Origin: Draconibacterium orientale
GTDB lineage: Bacteria; Bacteroidota; Bacteroidia; Bacteroidales; UBA1556
Direction of reading: 5' to 3'
Assembly: GCA_022736595.1 (NCBI GenBank)
Contig: DZDC01000023.1
Span: 1 to 25,101 of the forward strand
Length of the DNA stretch: 25,101 bases
Position numbers and translations under genes: made by a program. Under the pieces are notes generated by a model. It had not been told where the DNA came from. It saw only the letters and a program-made list of their open reading frames with translations, and made no database searches. Positions 8,774 to 17,042 of the stretch are shown piece by piece (position 1 is the first letter of the stretch; each line of letters starts with the position of its first letter).

Positions 8774-10702
8774 ATGATGGATTTAAGTTTTACAGCACTC
8801 ATTTTAATCATTCCCATTCTTACCTTTTTGGTATTGGGTTTAAACTATAGCCGCATCAAAGAACCATGGAGTGGAATCATTGGCTCTGTTGCGATAGGGA
8901 TCACAGCGCTGATCTCATATTATACAGCTTACCTCTATTTCTTTGAGATAGGGAAAGATGCTGATGGCGTTTATCAAAAAATATACGCCATGAATATGGT
9001 CTGGGTATATTTTACTGATACACTGCATATTGACATGGGAATTCTTTTGGATCCAATTTCAGCAATGATGTTGGTGGTAGTTCCCACAATTTCGTGGATG
9101 GTAAACATCTATAGCATAGGTTATATGCACAAAGAAGGAGGTTTCACCCGTTTCTTTGCTTATTTATCTTTGTTCACTTTCTCCATGTTAGGATTGGTGC
9201 TTGCTACCAACTTATTCATGATATACATTTTCTGGGAAATGGTAGGGGTGTCGTCTTATCTATTAATTGGATATTATTACAACAAACCCTCCGCTGTATT
9301 AGCCTCAAAGAAAGCTTTTATCGTGACCCGTTTTGCCGATTTTGGATTTCTATTAGGTATTCTTTTTGTTTCTTATTACGGCAAAACCTTTGATTTTGGA
9401 GTATTGTCAAGCCAAGCTTTCATAAGTGAAATGCAGATGCAAGGCACAGCCTTTATGGGCTTGTCGGTCATCACTTGGGCTTTGATATTGATATTTATTG
9501 GAGGTGCAGGTAAATCAGCCATGTTCCCCTTGCATATTTGGTTGCCCGACGCAATGGAAGGCCCAACGCCAGTTTCTGCGTTAATTCATGCTGCTACCAT
9601 GGTAGTTGCCGGTGTATTTCTAGTAGCGCGTTTGTTCCCGTTATATTTCTTTATGGACGGTGGTGTAGCACTCGATGTGGTGGCATGGGTCGGAGCATTT
9701 AGTACGCTCTTTGCAGCTATAATTGCTTTCTCGCAATACGATATTAAACGAGTTCTTGCCTTCTCTACCATGTCGCAAATTGGTTATATGATGTTGGCTC
9801 TTGGAGTTTCAGGTTATGATGGCCATGAAGGACTTGGATTTATGGCTTCAATGTTTCACCTATTTACTCACGCCATGTTTAAGGCATTGCTTTTCTTGGG
9901 TGCAGGAAGCATTATCCACGCTGTTCACAGCAATTATATGCAAGATATGGGTGGCTTACGCAAATACATGCCCATTACCCATATTACATTCCTTATCGCA
10001 GCCTTAGCTATTTCAGGTATTCCTCCTTTGGCGGGTTTCTTTAGCAAAGACGAAATTTTGGTAGCTTCACTCATTCACCAAAAGTATTTGATCTTTGGTG
10101 TAACTTACGCAGTAGCTGGAATGACTGCATTTTATATGTTTAGACTTTATTATCGAATCTTTTGGTGGAATGAACCTCATTACCATCATACACCCCATGA
10201 AGCACCCAAAACCATCACCATCCCTCTTTTGGTATTGGCTACCATGACTTTAATCTCTGGATTTATTCCATTCCATAGTTTGGTCACTGCCGATGGAAAA
10301 GCATTTCACACCCATCTTCATTGGGATGTAATCATTGCCTCAGTGGGAATAGCTTCTTTAGGAATTGGATTTGCCACCATCATGTATAAAAAACAAAACA
10401 TGCTCTCAACTCGATTCAGAGCAGCATTTGGATTGTTTTATAAGTGGTCATTCAATAAGTTTTATATGGATGAAGTGTATATGTTTGTTACCAAGAAAAT
10501 CATATTTAATGGAGTTTCACGGCCCTTTGCATGGTTTGACCGTCATGTGGTTGATGGAGCCATGAATGGAGTGGGTAACGGTACCATGTGGATTTCTGAC
10601 AAAGTAAAAGGACTCCAGTCTGGAAAGGTGCAAGATTATGCTATGTACTTTGTTTCGGGAGTAGTATTTATCGCCATGTTGTTTTGGTATTTGTTAAACT
10701 AA
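8774..10702 (+). CDS. nuoL: NADH-quinone oxidoreductase subunit L (antiporter-like)
   Basis: This is the distal antiporter-like proton-pumping subunit; its 642 residues compare with 613 in E. coli. Key charged residues are present: Glu155 in FWEMVGVSSYLL (E. coli Glu144), Lys247 in GGAGKSAMFPLHIW (E. coli Lys229), and the later lysine in GFFSKDEIL. The LPDAMEGPTPVSALIHAATM block separates NuoL from NuoM and NuoN. The last 100 or so residues fit the long lateral helix and final transmembrane helix that run along the membrane arm. ATG codons at 8774 and 8777 are both possible. The gap to nuoM is 14 bases. Confidence 0.95.
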   Translation: MMDLSFTALILIIPILTFLVLGLNYSRIKEPWSGIIGSVAIGITALISYYTAYLYFFEIGKDADGVYQKIYAMNMVWVYFTDTLHIDMGILLDPISAMMLVVVPTISWMVNIYSIGYMHKEGGFTRFFAYLSLFTFSMLGLVLATNLFMIYIFWEMVGVSSYLLIGYYYNKPSAVLASKKAFIVTRFADFGFLLGILFVSYYGKTFDFGVLSSQAFISEMQMQGTAFMGLSVITWALILIFIGGAGKSAMFPLHIWLPDAMEGPTPVSALIHAATMVVAGVFLVARLFPLYFFMDGGVALDVVAWVGAFSTLFAAIIAFSQYDIKRVLAFSTMSQIGYMMLALGVSGYDGHEGLGFMASMFHLFTHAMFKALLFLGAGSIIHAVHSNYMQDMGGLRKYMPITHITFLIAALAISGIPPLAGFFSKDEILVASLIHQKYLIFGVTYAVAGMTAFYMFRLYYRIFWWNEPHYHHTPHEAPKTITIPLLVLATMTLISGFIPFHSLVTADGKAFHTHLHWDVIIASVGIASLGIGFATIMYKKQNMLSTRFRAAFGLFYKWSFNKFYMDEVYMFVTKKIIFNGVSRPFAWFDRHVVDGAMNGVGNGTMWISDKVKGLQSGKVQDYAMYFVSGVVFIAMLFWYLLN

Positions 10703-10716
10703 AAAACTACTAAGAA

Positions 10717-12204
10717 ATGGATATATTAACCCTATTTGTTGTTGTTCCCGTACTTACGGTTTTGGGATTGATGTTTGCCAAAGGTAAATCTCAATTTCGA
10801 ATCATAGCTGTGGTGGGAAGTGCCATTCAAAGTGCAATGGCTTTTAACTTGATGTACCAGTTTTTCAAACTGCGTGATGCTGGCGATAGTGCAGTGATGC
10901 TATTCAAACGCGATTTGATGTGGTTTGAACCTCTAAATATTCACTATTCTATTGGTGTTGACAGTATTTCAATTTTAATGATTATGTTAACCTCAATAAT
11001 AGTGCTTACTGGAGTATTTATTAGCTGGGAAGTGAGCGATTTGCCAAAGGAATTCTTTATTTCACTTATTATTCTCGCAACAGGAGTTTACGGATTCTTT
11101 ATCTCTTTGGATTTGTTTACGATGTTTGTTTTCTATGAAATTGCGGTAATTCCTATGTATTTGCTTATTGGTATCTGGGGAAGTGGACCTCGAGAGTATT
11201 CGGCCATGAAGCTTACCCTGATGTTGATGGGAGCTTCAGCTTTACTTTTAGTGGCTATCTTTGGATTGTACTTCAATAGCAACGCCGATGGAGGCCCACT
11301 TACTTTTAATTTATTTGAGATTGCCCAAGCCAACATTCCAGTGTCAACTCAAATTATATTCTTCCCACTGGCATTTATTGGTTTTGCAGTAATTGGAGCT
11401 TTATTCCCATTCCATACTTGGTCTCCTGACGGTCATGCCTCTGCACCCACTGCAGTGTCCATGTTACATGCTGGCGTTTTGATGAAGTTGGGTGGTTATG
11501 GTGTTTTCAGAGTGGCCATGTACACTATGCCTGCTGGCGCTCATTATTGGAGCGATTTCTTTATGGTGTTGGCAGTAATTGGGGTTACTTATGGCGCTCT
11601 AGCAGCCGTCCGCCAAACTGACTTGAAATACATTAATGCATACAGTTCTGTGAGCCACCTTGGATTGGTTTTGTTAGCATTACTCACCATGAACGAAATA
11701 GGATGGAGGGGAGCTATAATGCAATCCCTTTCTCACGGCTTCATCACAGCTCTTTTCTTTGCCTTAATTGGTATGCTTTACGGTCGTACTCATACTCGTA
11801 TTGTAAGTAAAATGAGTGGTTTGATGTCCTATTTGCCAATTATTGGTGCGCTATATGTAATTGCAGGTATGGCTAATTTAGGTTTGCCTGGATTTAGCGG
11901 ATTTGTTGCCGAAATGAACATTTTTGTTGGAGCCTTCCAAAACGCTGATCTCTTTCACCGTGTGATAACCATTATTGCAGTTTCATCCATTGTAGTAACT
12001 GCGGTTTACATACTTCGATTGGTTGGTAAAATGCTGATGGGGCCTGTTATGCCTGAATATGAAAACCTTAAAGACATCACTTGGTACGAGAAAACTGGAG
12101 CTTATATTCTAGTACTTTTCATTACCCTTATTGGGGTGCTTCCTTTCTGGTGGGGCGACATCATTCAGGAAGGCGTTAAACCCTTTATCGAACCATTATT
12201 GTAA
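10717..12204 (+). CDS. nuoM: NADH-quinone oxidoreductase subunit M (antiporter-like), TM7 lysine absent
   Basis: This is the middle antiporter-like proton-pumping subunit, with 495 residues and about 14 hydrophobic helices. Glu141 in FYEIAVIPMYLL matches E. coli Glu144, and the acidic residue of helix 12 is present in GFVAEMNIF. The helix 7-8 region reads GFAVIGALFPFHTW, then SPDGHASAPTAVSMLHAGVLMKLGGYG. Aligned with E. coli (AFAVKMP...VPLHGW), Ile226 stands where the essential Lys234 normally is. His251 and Lys257 are found in helix 8. The rest of the sequence is typical, so I judge this to be a variant subtype and not a damaged gene. It is co-transcribed with nuoL and nuoN. Confidence 0.93.
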   Translation: MDILTLFVVVPVLTVLGLMFAKGKSQFRIIAVVGSAIQSAMAFNLMYQFFKLRDAGDSAVMLFKRDLMWFEPLNIHYSIGVDSISILMIMLTSIIVLTGVFISWEVSDLPKEFFISLIILATGVYGFFISLDLFTMFVFYEIAVIPMYLLIGIWGSGPREYSAMKLTLMLMGASALLLVAIFGLYFNSNADGGPLTFNLFEIAQANIPVSTQIIFFPLAFIGFAVIGALFPFHTWSPDGHASAPTAVSMLHAGVLMKLGGYGVFRVAMYTMPAGAHYWSDFFMVLAVIGVTYGALAAVRQTDLKYINAYSSVSHLGLVLLALLTMNEIGWRGAIMQSLSHGFITALFFALIGMLYGRTHTRIVSKMSGLMSYLPIIGALYVIAGMANLGLPGFSGFVAEMNIFVGAFQNADLFHRVITIIAVSSIVVTAVYILRLVGKMLMGPVMPEYENLKDITWYEKTGAYILVLFITLIGVLPFWWGDIIQEGVKPFIEPLL

Positions 12205-12222
12205 TATTCAAAATTATACGAA

Positions 12223-13638
12223 ATGAATTGGAATACCTTTTTTCTCATGCGACATGAGATTGTTTTAACACTCATCATTCTCTTACTTTTGTTGATTGAT
12301 GTGTTTGTCGACGATAAAAAGAAACTCAATCCTATTGCTATTATAGCATTTGCAGTGTACACTCTTTTAGGTTTCTTACCTTTGGAAAGTGGTTCTCTTT
12401 TTGGCGGAATGTTTGTGAATTCTCCATTAATCAACGTTTTGAAAAATGCGATGAACATTGGGGTTTTAATGATAACACTTTCTGCTGTTTCCTGGGTTAA
12501 TGCTAAAATGCTCCCCTTAAAGAAAGTGGGTGAGTTTTATATTTTGCTTTTTTCATCCTATTTGGGAATGCTATTTTTAGTAAGCTCAGGTCATTTTTTG
12601 ATGCTTTATTTAGGAATGGAATTAGCCACTTTACCTGTGGCTGCTTTGGCAGCTTACGATATCTTCAGTCGTAAATCATCTGAGGCTGGTATCAAGCTTA
12701 TTTTGAATGCGGCCTTATCTTCAGGAATTCTCCTTTTTGGAGCCTCCATTATCTATATGACTACGGGTAGCCTATACTTTAGTAGTATTGCTAACAACGT
12801 GTCAAATAGCTATTTGATGATTCTTGGCTTAATTATGTTATTCGCTGGTTTTGGTTTCAAAATTTCTTTGGTTCCTTTCCACTTTTGGACGGCAGACGTT
12901 TACGAAGGAGCGCCAACACCCGTATCCAATTACTTAAGTGTAATTTCAAAGGGTGGTGCAATTTTTATTCTGATGATATTGGCCTTTGTGGTTTTTAATC
13001 AGTTGAATTACCTGTGGTTACCCTTGTTTTATGGTATCTCAATTGTCACCATGTTTTTGGGTAATTTCTTTGCATTACGTCAGAAAAACCTTCAACGTTT
13101 TATGGCTTTTTCTTCAGTTGCTCAAGCTGGTTTTATCTTGATGGGTATGCTTTCGTTTGATCAAATGGCAGTGACATCAGTGGTTTATTTTATTGCAATT
13201 TATATTGTTAGTAATATTGGTGCATTCGGTGTAATTCAAGCTGTGGGTATAGCCTCCGGAAAATGGGAAATGGATGATTATAATGGTTTTTATCGCACCA
13301 ATCCTAAAATGGCTTTAGTGCTGATGTTGGCCTTGTTTAGTTTAGCTGGTATTCCTCCTTTGGCAGGTTTCTTTGGTAAGTTTTTCCTTTACACCTCCGC
13401 CGCTTCACAAGGTTACTATTGGATTGTTTTCCTCGGAATTCTCAATGCTACCATTGCTCTTTATTACTATTTATTGGTTATCAGATCTGCATTTTTACGC
13501 ACCAGTGAAAACCCAATTCCTTATTTCAAAAGCGATTGGTATATGCGTATTAGCATGATATTAGTAGCTATTGCATTGATAATGTTAGGATTGTATAGTC
13601 CTTTCTACAGTTATATTAATTCTTTAAGTATTCTTTAA
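12223..13638 (+). CDS. nuoN: NADH-quinone oxidoreductase subunit N (antiporter-like)
   Basis: This is the antiporter-like subunit closest to the NuoJ/NuoK end of the membrane arm. It has 471 residues and about 14 hydrophobic segments. The charged residues of the pump channel are retained: Glu in LGMELATLPVAAL, Lys in the GFGFKISLVPFHFW block (E. coli Lys217) and Lys in SVISKGGAIF (E. coli Lys247). The TADVYEGAPTPVSNYL stretch identifies it as NuoN and not NuoM. It is the last recognised complex I gene. A short unknown gene follows after 17 bases, probably on the same transcript. Confidence 0.94.
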   Translation: MNWNTFFLMRHEIVLTLIILLLLLIDVFVDDKKKLNPIAIIAFAVYTLLGFLPLESGSLFGGMFVNSPLINVLKNAMNIGVLMITLSAVSWVNAKMLPLKKVGEFYILLFSSYLGMLFLVSSGHFLMLYLGMELATLPVAALAAYDIFSRKSSEAGIKLILNAALSSGILLFGASIIYMTTGSLYFSSIANNVSNSYLMILGLIMLFAGFGFKISLVPFHFWTADVYEGAPTPVSNYLSVISKGGAIFILMILAFVVFNQLNYLWLPLFYGISIVTMFLGNFFALRQKNLQRFMAFSSVAQAGFILMGMLSFDQMAVTSVVYFIAIYIVSNIGAFGVIQAVGIASGKWEMDDYNGFYRTNPKMALVLMLALFSLAGIPPLAGFFGKFFLYTSAASQGYYWIVFLGILNATIALYYYLLVIRSAFLRTSENPIPYFKSDWYMRISMILVAIALIMLGLYSPFYSYINSLSIL

Positions 13639-13655
13639 TCAAAACCCATTGACTT

Positions 13656-13988
13656 ATGGCCTTATCATTTAAACATACTTTTGGACAAATCGATGGAACT
13701 CGGGTGAGTTTTGTTGAAAGTAATCTTACACAAAAGCGCATGGAGTTTTTAAAGTCGCTTTTAGAACTTAATGGTTTTACGGTATTGGTTCAAACCGATG
13801 CAGCCAAGGACGAAAGTGCTCAAGTTTCTTTTACACTTGGGGTAACCGATTTGCTTTTCAATGCTGTCATTTGGATTTACGACCGTCGTTTGAAAACTCT
13901 TGATGGACGCATTCTTACTCATGAATATTGGGAACAAGCGACAGATTCGTCAAAACCTCAATATTGGGAACAAAATCTTAAGTCATAA
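13656..13988 (+). CDS. Unrecognised 110-residue protein at the end of the nuo operon
   Basis: I do not recognise this protein. It starts 17 bases after nuoN, is followed by a terminator 26 bases after its stop, and has no promoter box of its own that I can see, so it is probably the last gene of the nuo transcript. It looks soluble, with no signal peptide, no membrane helix and no cysteine. The order of segments suggests an alpha/beta fold: a strand (TRVSFVES), a helix (TQKRMEFLKSLLELNG), a strand (FTVLVQTD), a strand (QVSFTLGVTD), then a longer hydrophobic stretch (LLFNAVIWIYDR). The C-terminus contains a near-repeat, EYWEQ and QYWEQ, 12 residues apart. Its position hints at a link to complex I assembly or electron supply, but nothing in the sequence demonstrates a function. 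Confidence 0.75.
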   Translation: MALSFKHTFGQIDGTRVSFVESNLTQKRMEFLKSLLELNGFTVLVQTDAAKDESAQVSFTLGVTDLLFNAVIWIYDRRLKTLDGRILTHEYWEQATDSSKPQYWEQNLKS

Positions 13989-14013
13989 GAGTTCTTCATA
14001 AAAAAATGAATTT

Positions 14014-14049
14014 AATCCCATTTCAAGATTTTTGAGATGGGATTTTTTT
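14014..14049 (+). terminator. Rho-independent terminator of the nuo operon
   Basis: A 13-bp stem with one G-U pair (5' arm 14014-14026, 3' arm 14032-14044) closes a 5-base loop and runs into a stretch of seven T (14043-14049). It lies 26 bases after the stop of the 110-residue gene. Confidence 0.85.
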
Positions 14050-14057
14050 GTGTGCTT

Positions 14058-14092
14058 AAAAAAAAAAGCTCAAGTGGTTTGCTTGAGCTTTT
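14058..14092 (-). terminator. Terminator of clpC (probably bidirectional)
   Basis: An 11-bp perfect stem (AAAAGCTCAAG with CTTGAGCTTTT) surrounds a 7-base loop. On the minus strand it is followed by a run of about ten T (complement of the A run 14058-14067), 29 bases after the clpC stop. The A and T flanks could make it work for plus-strand readthrough as well. Confidence 0.8.
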
Positions 14093-14120
14093 AATTTATG
14101 TAGCTATTATAGAACTCCTG

Positions 14121-16661
14121 TTAAGCTTTCTTAGTTGCTTTTCGGATGCTAATTTTAATCTTAGTAAGCTTGCTATCAAAGTCAATTTTGATGGTATCGC
14201 CTTGGTGAATTTTTGCAGAAATGATTTCTTCAGCCAATTCGTCCTCAATATACTTTTGGATGGCACGCTTCAATGGTCGAGCCCCAAATTGAGGATCCCA
14301 GCCTTTTTCCGCAATGAAATCCTTAGCTTCAGCAGTGACATTAAGCTTATAGCCCATGCTTTCAATTCGCTTCAATAGGCTACTCAATTCAATATCAATA
14401 ATGCGATGAATATCTGCTCTTTCAAGATGTTCAAACATTACCACATCATCTATTCTATTCAAAAACTCGGGTGCAAATGCCTTTTTTAAAGCACTTTCAA
14501 TGATACGCTGCGAATCATCATTCTTGCTCTGAAGTTTGGCGGTGGTGTTAAAACCTACACCTGTTCCAAAATCTTTTAGTTGCCTTGAACCAATGTTAGA
14601 GGTCATGATGATGATGGTGTTTTTAAAGTCCACCTTACGACCATAACTATCGGTTAGCAATCCATCATCAAGCACTTGAAGTAAAAGATGAAATACGTCT
14701 GGATGTGCTTTTTCGATTTCATCGAGCAAAATCACTGAATAAGGTTTGCGGCGAACTTTCTCGGTTAATTGTCCCCCTTCTTCATATCCCACATATCCGG
14801 GAGGCGCTCCCACCAATCGACTGATGGCAAATTTTTCCATGTATTCGCTCATATCAATGCGAATGATGGCATCGTCAGAGTCAAAAAGATATTTTGATAA
14901 TACTTTGGCTAAATGAGTTTTACCAACTCCAGTTGGGCCAAGAAAGATAAAGGTTCCAATGGGTTTATTGGGATCTTTAAGTCCGGCTCTATTTCTCCGA
15001 ATAGCTTTGGTTATCTTTGTAATCGCCTGATCTTGACCTATGACCATCTGTTGAAGGTCTTTTTCCATATTCAACAAGCGTGAGCCTTCGTTTTGGGCAA
15101 TTCGCTGCACAGGAACTCCAGTCATCATGGCCACTACCTCTGCTACATTATCTTCACTTACAGTTTCGCGATGAATTTTAGCTTCATCCTCCCATTTTTG
15201 CTTTTCGATGTTGATTTCGTTGAGTAGGCGGGTTTCCTGATCTCTAAAGGATGCAGCTTCTTCATATCGTTGTTGCTTTATAGCGTGCAACTTGCTATTT
15301 CTTGCAGTTTCGATAAGTTGCTCAATTTCAATAATTCTTTGAGGTACATTTAAGTGTGTGATATGCACTCGAGAACCAGCTTCATCCAAAGCATCGATGG
15401 CTTTATCGGGTAAAAATCGATCAGAAATATACCTTTGAGTCAGCAGGACACATGCTTTTAAAGCATCATCAGAATATTTAACCAAATGATGATCTTCGTA
15501 CCTACTTTTGATATTATTTAAGATTTCGATGGTTTCAACGGCTGAGGTAGGCTCTACCAAAACTTTTTGAAAGCGTCGCTCTAAAGCTCCATCTTTTTCA
15601 ATGTTTTGGCGGTATTCGTCAAGCGTAGTAGCACCTATACATTGTATTTCGCCTCTGGCCAAAGCAGGTTTAAACATATTACTTGCATCAAGACTTCCAG
15701 TGGCACCACCGGCTCCCACCATGGTATGAATCTCGTCGATAAAAATAATGATGTCCGGATTGCGCTCCAATTCGTTGATGAGTGCCTTCATCCGCTCTTC
15801 AAATTGGCCTCGGTATTTGGTGCCAGCCACAAGAGAAGCCACATCTAATGACACTACTCTTTTATTAAAAAGAACACGACTCACCCTTCGCTGAATGATA
15901 CGAAGTGCAAGACCTTCGGCTATGGCCGATTTACCTACGCCAGGTTCTCCAATGAGAATGGGGTTGTTTTTCTTTCTGCGTGATAAAATTTGGCTAATGC
16001 GTTCCAATTCTTTTTCACGTCCAACCACAGGATCCAATTTGTTTTCTTCGGCAAGGCGGGTCAAATCGCGCCCAAAATTATCTAAAACAGGTGTTTTTGA
16101 TTTGGTTTCTGCACCACCATGAGTCTTTGATGGTTTTTGCGATTGGGAATACATTTCAGGCTCTTCAAAATCCCCCTCATCATTGGCAGATGCTTCAAAA
16201 TCTTGCTTTTCCTCATGTTTAATTGGAGGGGTGGTCAGCGATCGTAAGTCATTGTACACCATTTGATAATTGATGCCATATTTTTCAATCAATCGAGTGG
16301 CAACGTTGTCTTCTTCGCGAAGGATGGCCAAAAGCAGATGTTCGATATTGATGAGTTCCGATTTGAATATTCGAGCCTCGAGATAGGTGCGTTTTAAACA
16401 CTTCTCTGCTTGACGAACCAGAGGAATTTCAGTATTCAAATCAATTTGTGAATCGGTGCGAATGGCTTTTTCAACCAAACTACGTAATTCAGCCAAATCA
16501 ATGGAATATTGAGTTAAAACTTCAATGGCTTTGCCTTCTCCATCTCGTAATATACCTAAAAGTAAATGCTCAATGCCAATATAATCGTTTCCTAACCTAA
16601 TGGCTTCTTCACGGCTGTAGTTGAGAACGTTTTTTACCTTTTGTGAAAATTTAGCTTCCAT
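14121..16661 (-). CDS. clpC: ATP-dependent Clp protease ATP-binding subunit ClpC
   Basis: This AAA+ unfoldase unfolds proteins and feeds them into the ClpP protease. It has 846 residues. Two Clp N-terminal repeats cover about residues 1-145 and are followed by a polar linker. The first ATPase domain has Walker A GEPGVGKS (238-245) and Walker B IIIFIDE (ending at 310). A UVR-like middle domain at about 452-490 (KLHAIKQQRYEEAASFRDQE) distinguishes ClpC from the longer coiled coil of ClpB. The second ATPase domain has Walker A GPTGVGKT (575-582) and Walker B VILLDE (643-648). The VGF tripeptide at 702-704 is the ClpP-docking loop, so it should work as a protease partner and not only as a disaggregase. 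It is transcribed alone, divergently from gyrA. Confidence 0.95.
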   Translation of the reverse strand: MEAKFSQKVKNVLNYSREEAIRLGNDYIGIEHLLLGILRDGEGKAIEVLTQYSIDLAELRSLVEKAIRTDSQIDLNTEIPLVRQAEKCLKRTYLEARIFKSELINIEHLLLAILREEDNVATRLIEKYGINYQMVYNDLRSLTTPPIKHEEKQDFEASANDEGDFEEPEMYSQSQKPSKTHGGAETKSKTPVLDNFGRDLTRLAEENKLDPVVGREKELERISQILSRRKKNNPILIGEPGVGKSAIAEGLALRIIQRRVSRVLFNKRVVSLDVASLVAGTKYRGQFEERMKALINELERNPDIIIFIDEIHTMVGAGGATGSLDASNMFKPALARGEIQCIGATTLDEYRQNIEKDGALERRFQKVLVEPTSAVETIEILNNIKSRYEDHHLVKYSDDALKACVLLTQRYISDRFLPDKAIDALDEAGSRVHITHLNVPQRIIEIEQLIETARNSKLHAIKQQRYEEAASFRDQETRLLNEINIEKQKWEDEAKIHRETVSEDNVAEVVAMMTGVPVQRIAQNEGSRLLNMEKDLQQMVIGQDQAITKITKAIRRNRAGLKDPNKPIGTFIFLGPTGVGKTHLAKVLSKYLFDSDDAIIRIDMSEYMEKFAISRLVGAPPGYVGYEEGGQLTEKVRRKPYSVILLDEIEKAHPDVFHLLLQVLDDGLLTDSYGRKVDFKNTIIIMTSNIGSRQLKDFGTGVGFNTTAKLQSKNDDSQRIIESALKKAFAPEFLNRIDDVVMFEHLERADIHRIIDIELSSLLKRIESMGYKLNVTAEAKDFIAEKGWDPQFGARPLKRAIQKYIEDELAEEIISAKIHQGDTIKIDFDSKLTKIKISIRKATKKA

Positions 16662-16761
16662 AATTTTCTTGTTATTAATCGTTTGTTGATTTTGAATTTC
16701 AATACTTGGACTTTCAATGAGGCTAAAAAGCGATCTTAAAAATCACAAGATACCAACCTTG

Positions 16762-16769
16762 CAAAATTA
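16762..16769 (-). promoter_or_regulatory. Candidate -7 box for clpC
   Basis: Read on the minus strand the sequence is TAATTTTG followed by C, an exact match to TAnnTTTG. It would give a clpC leader of about 95 bases. I found no convincing -33 element at the expected distance, which keeps the confidence moderate. Confidence 0.4.
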
Positions 16770-16940
16770 GCTACAAATTGTCAGAGCCGCCTTCATCCAT
16801 TATTAATAATTAACAATTGCTATTTAATATCCAAACGCTCTATTTTAGCTTTTCATGGAAAACAATTTAGCGGTATTATCAACACTTTTATGTTTATAAG
16901 AATAAGGGCATTTAATATGAAAAGCAAAGGTCTTTTTTAT

Positions 16941-16948
16941 TACCTTCG
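16941..16948 (+). promoter_or_regulatory. Weak candidate -7 box for gyrA
   Basis: TACCTTCG differs from the Bacteroidota consensus TAnnTTTG at one position. It lies 94 bases before the gyrA ATG and has no clear -33 partner. Other start points closer to the gene are possible. Confidence 0.25.
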
Positions 16949-16979
16949 TGGCTCTAACGAAATGTTGGAAGTAATATGA

Positions 16980-17001
16980 TATATTGTTGAATAACAGTAT
17001 A
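16980..17001 (+). promoter_or_regulatory. Inverted repeat in the gyrA leader
   Basis: The arms TATATTGTT and AACAGTATA form a nine-base-pair stem (one T-G pair) around the four-base loop GAAT, 41 bases before the gyrA start. There is no T tract, so it is not a terminator. It could be an operator or a leader hairpin, but AT-rich DNA makes short inverted repeats common. Confidence 0.25.
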
Positions 17002-17042
17002 TTATTAAATGATTACAAATCGAAATAAATAGTATTTAATAT

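Larger units (their letters stand above)
16662..17042. other. Divergent clpC-gyrA intergenic region
   Basis: This 381-base AT-rich region separates two divergent genes and must hold both promoters. I see one good minus-strand -7 box, one weak plus-strand box and a hairpin near gyrA. A 14-codon frame at 16855-16899 is not convincing as a gene. There is no tRNA or other RNA gene that I can recognise. Confidence 0.6.

Noticed and set aside
12165..12458. 97-codon open frame antisense to the nuoM/nuoN junction
   Set aside because: It lies opposite well-supported nuoM and nuoN, has no recognisable domain and no promoter of its own, so it is a coincidental antisense frame.
14037..14378. 113-codon plus-strand frame overlapping the terminators and the 3' end of clpC
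   Set aside because: It starts inside a terminator hairpin and runs antisense through conserved clpC codons; its residues are low-complexity products of the A/T runs and the antisense strand.
16855..16899. 14-codon frame as a leader peptide between clpC and gyrA
   Set aside because: No ribosome-binding context, no repeated regulatory codons, and no terminator or antiterminator structure following it.
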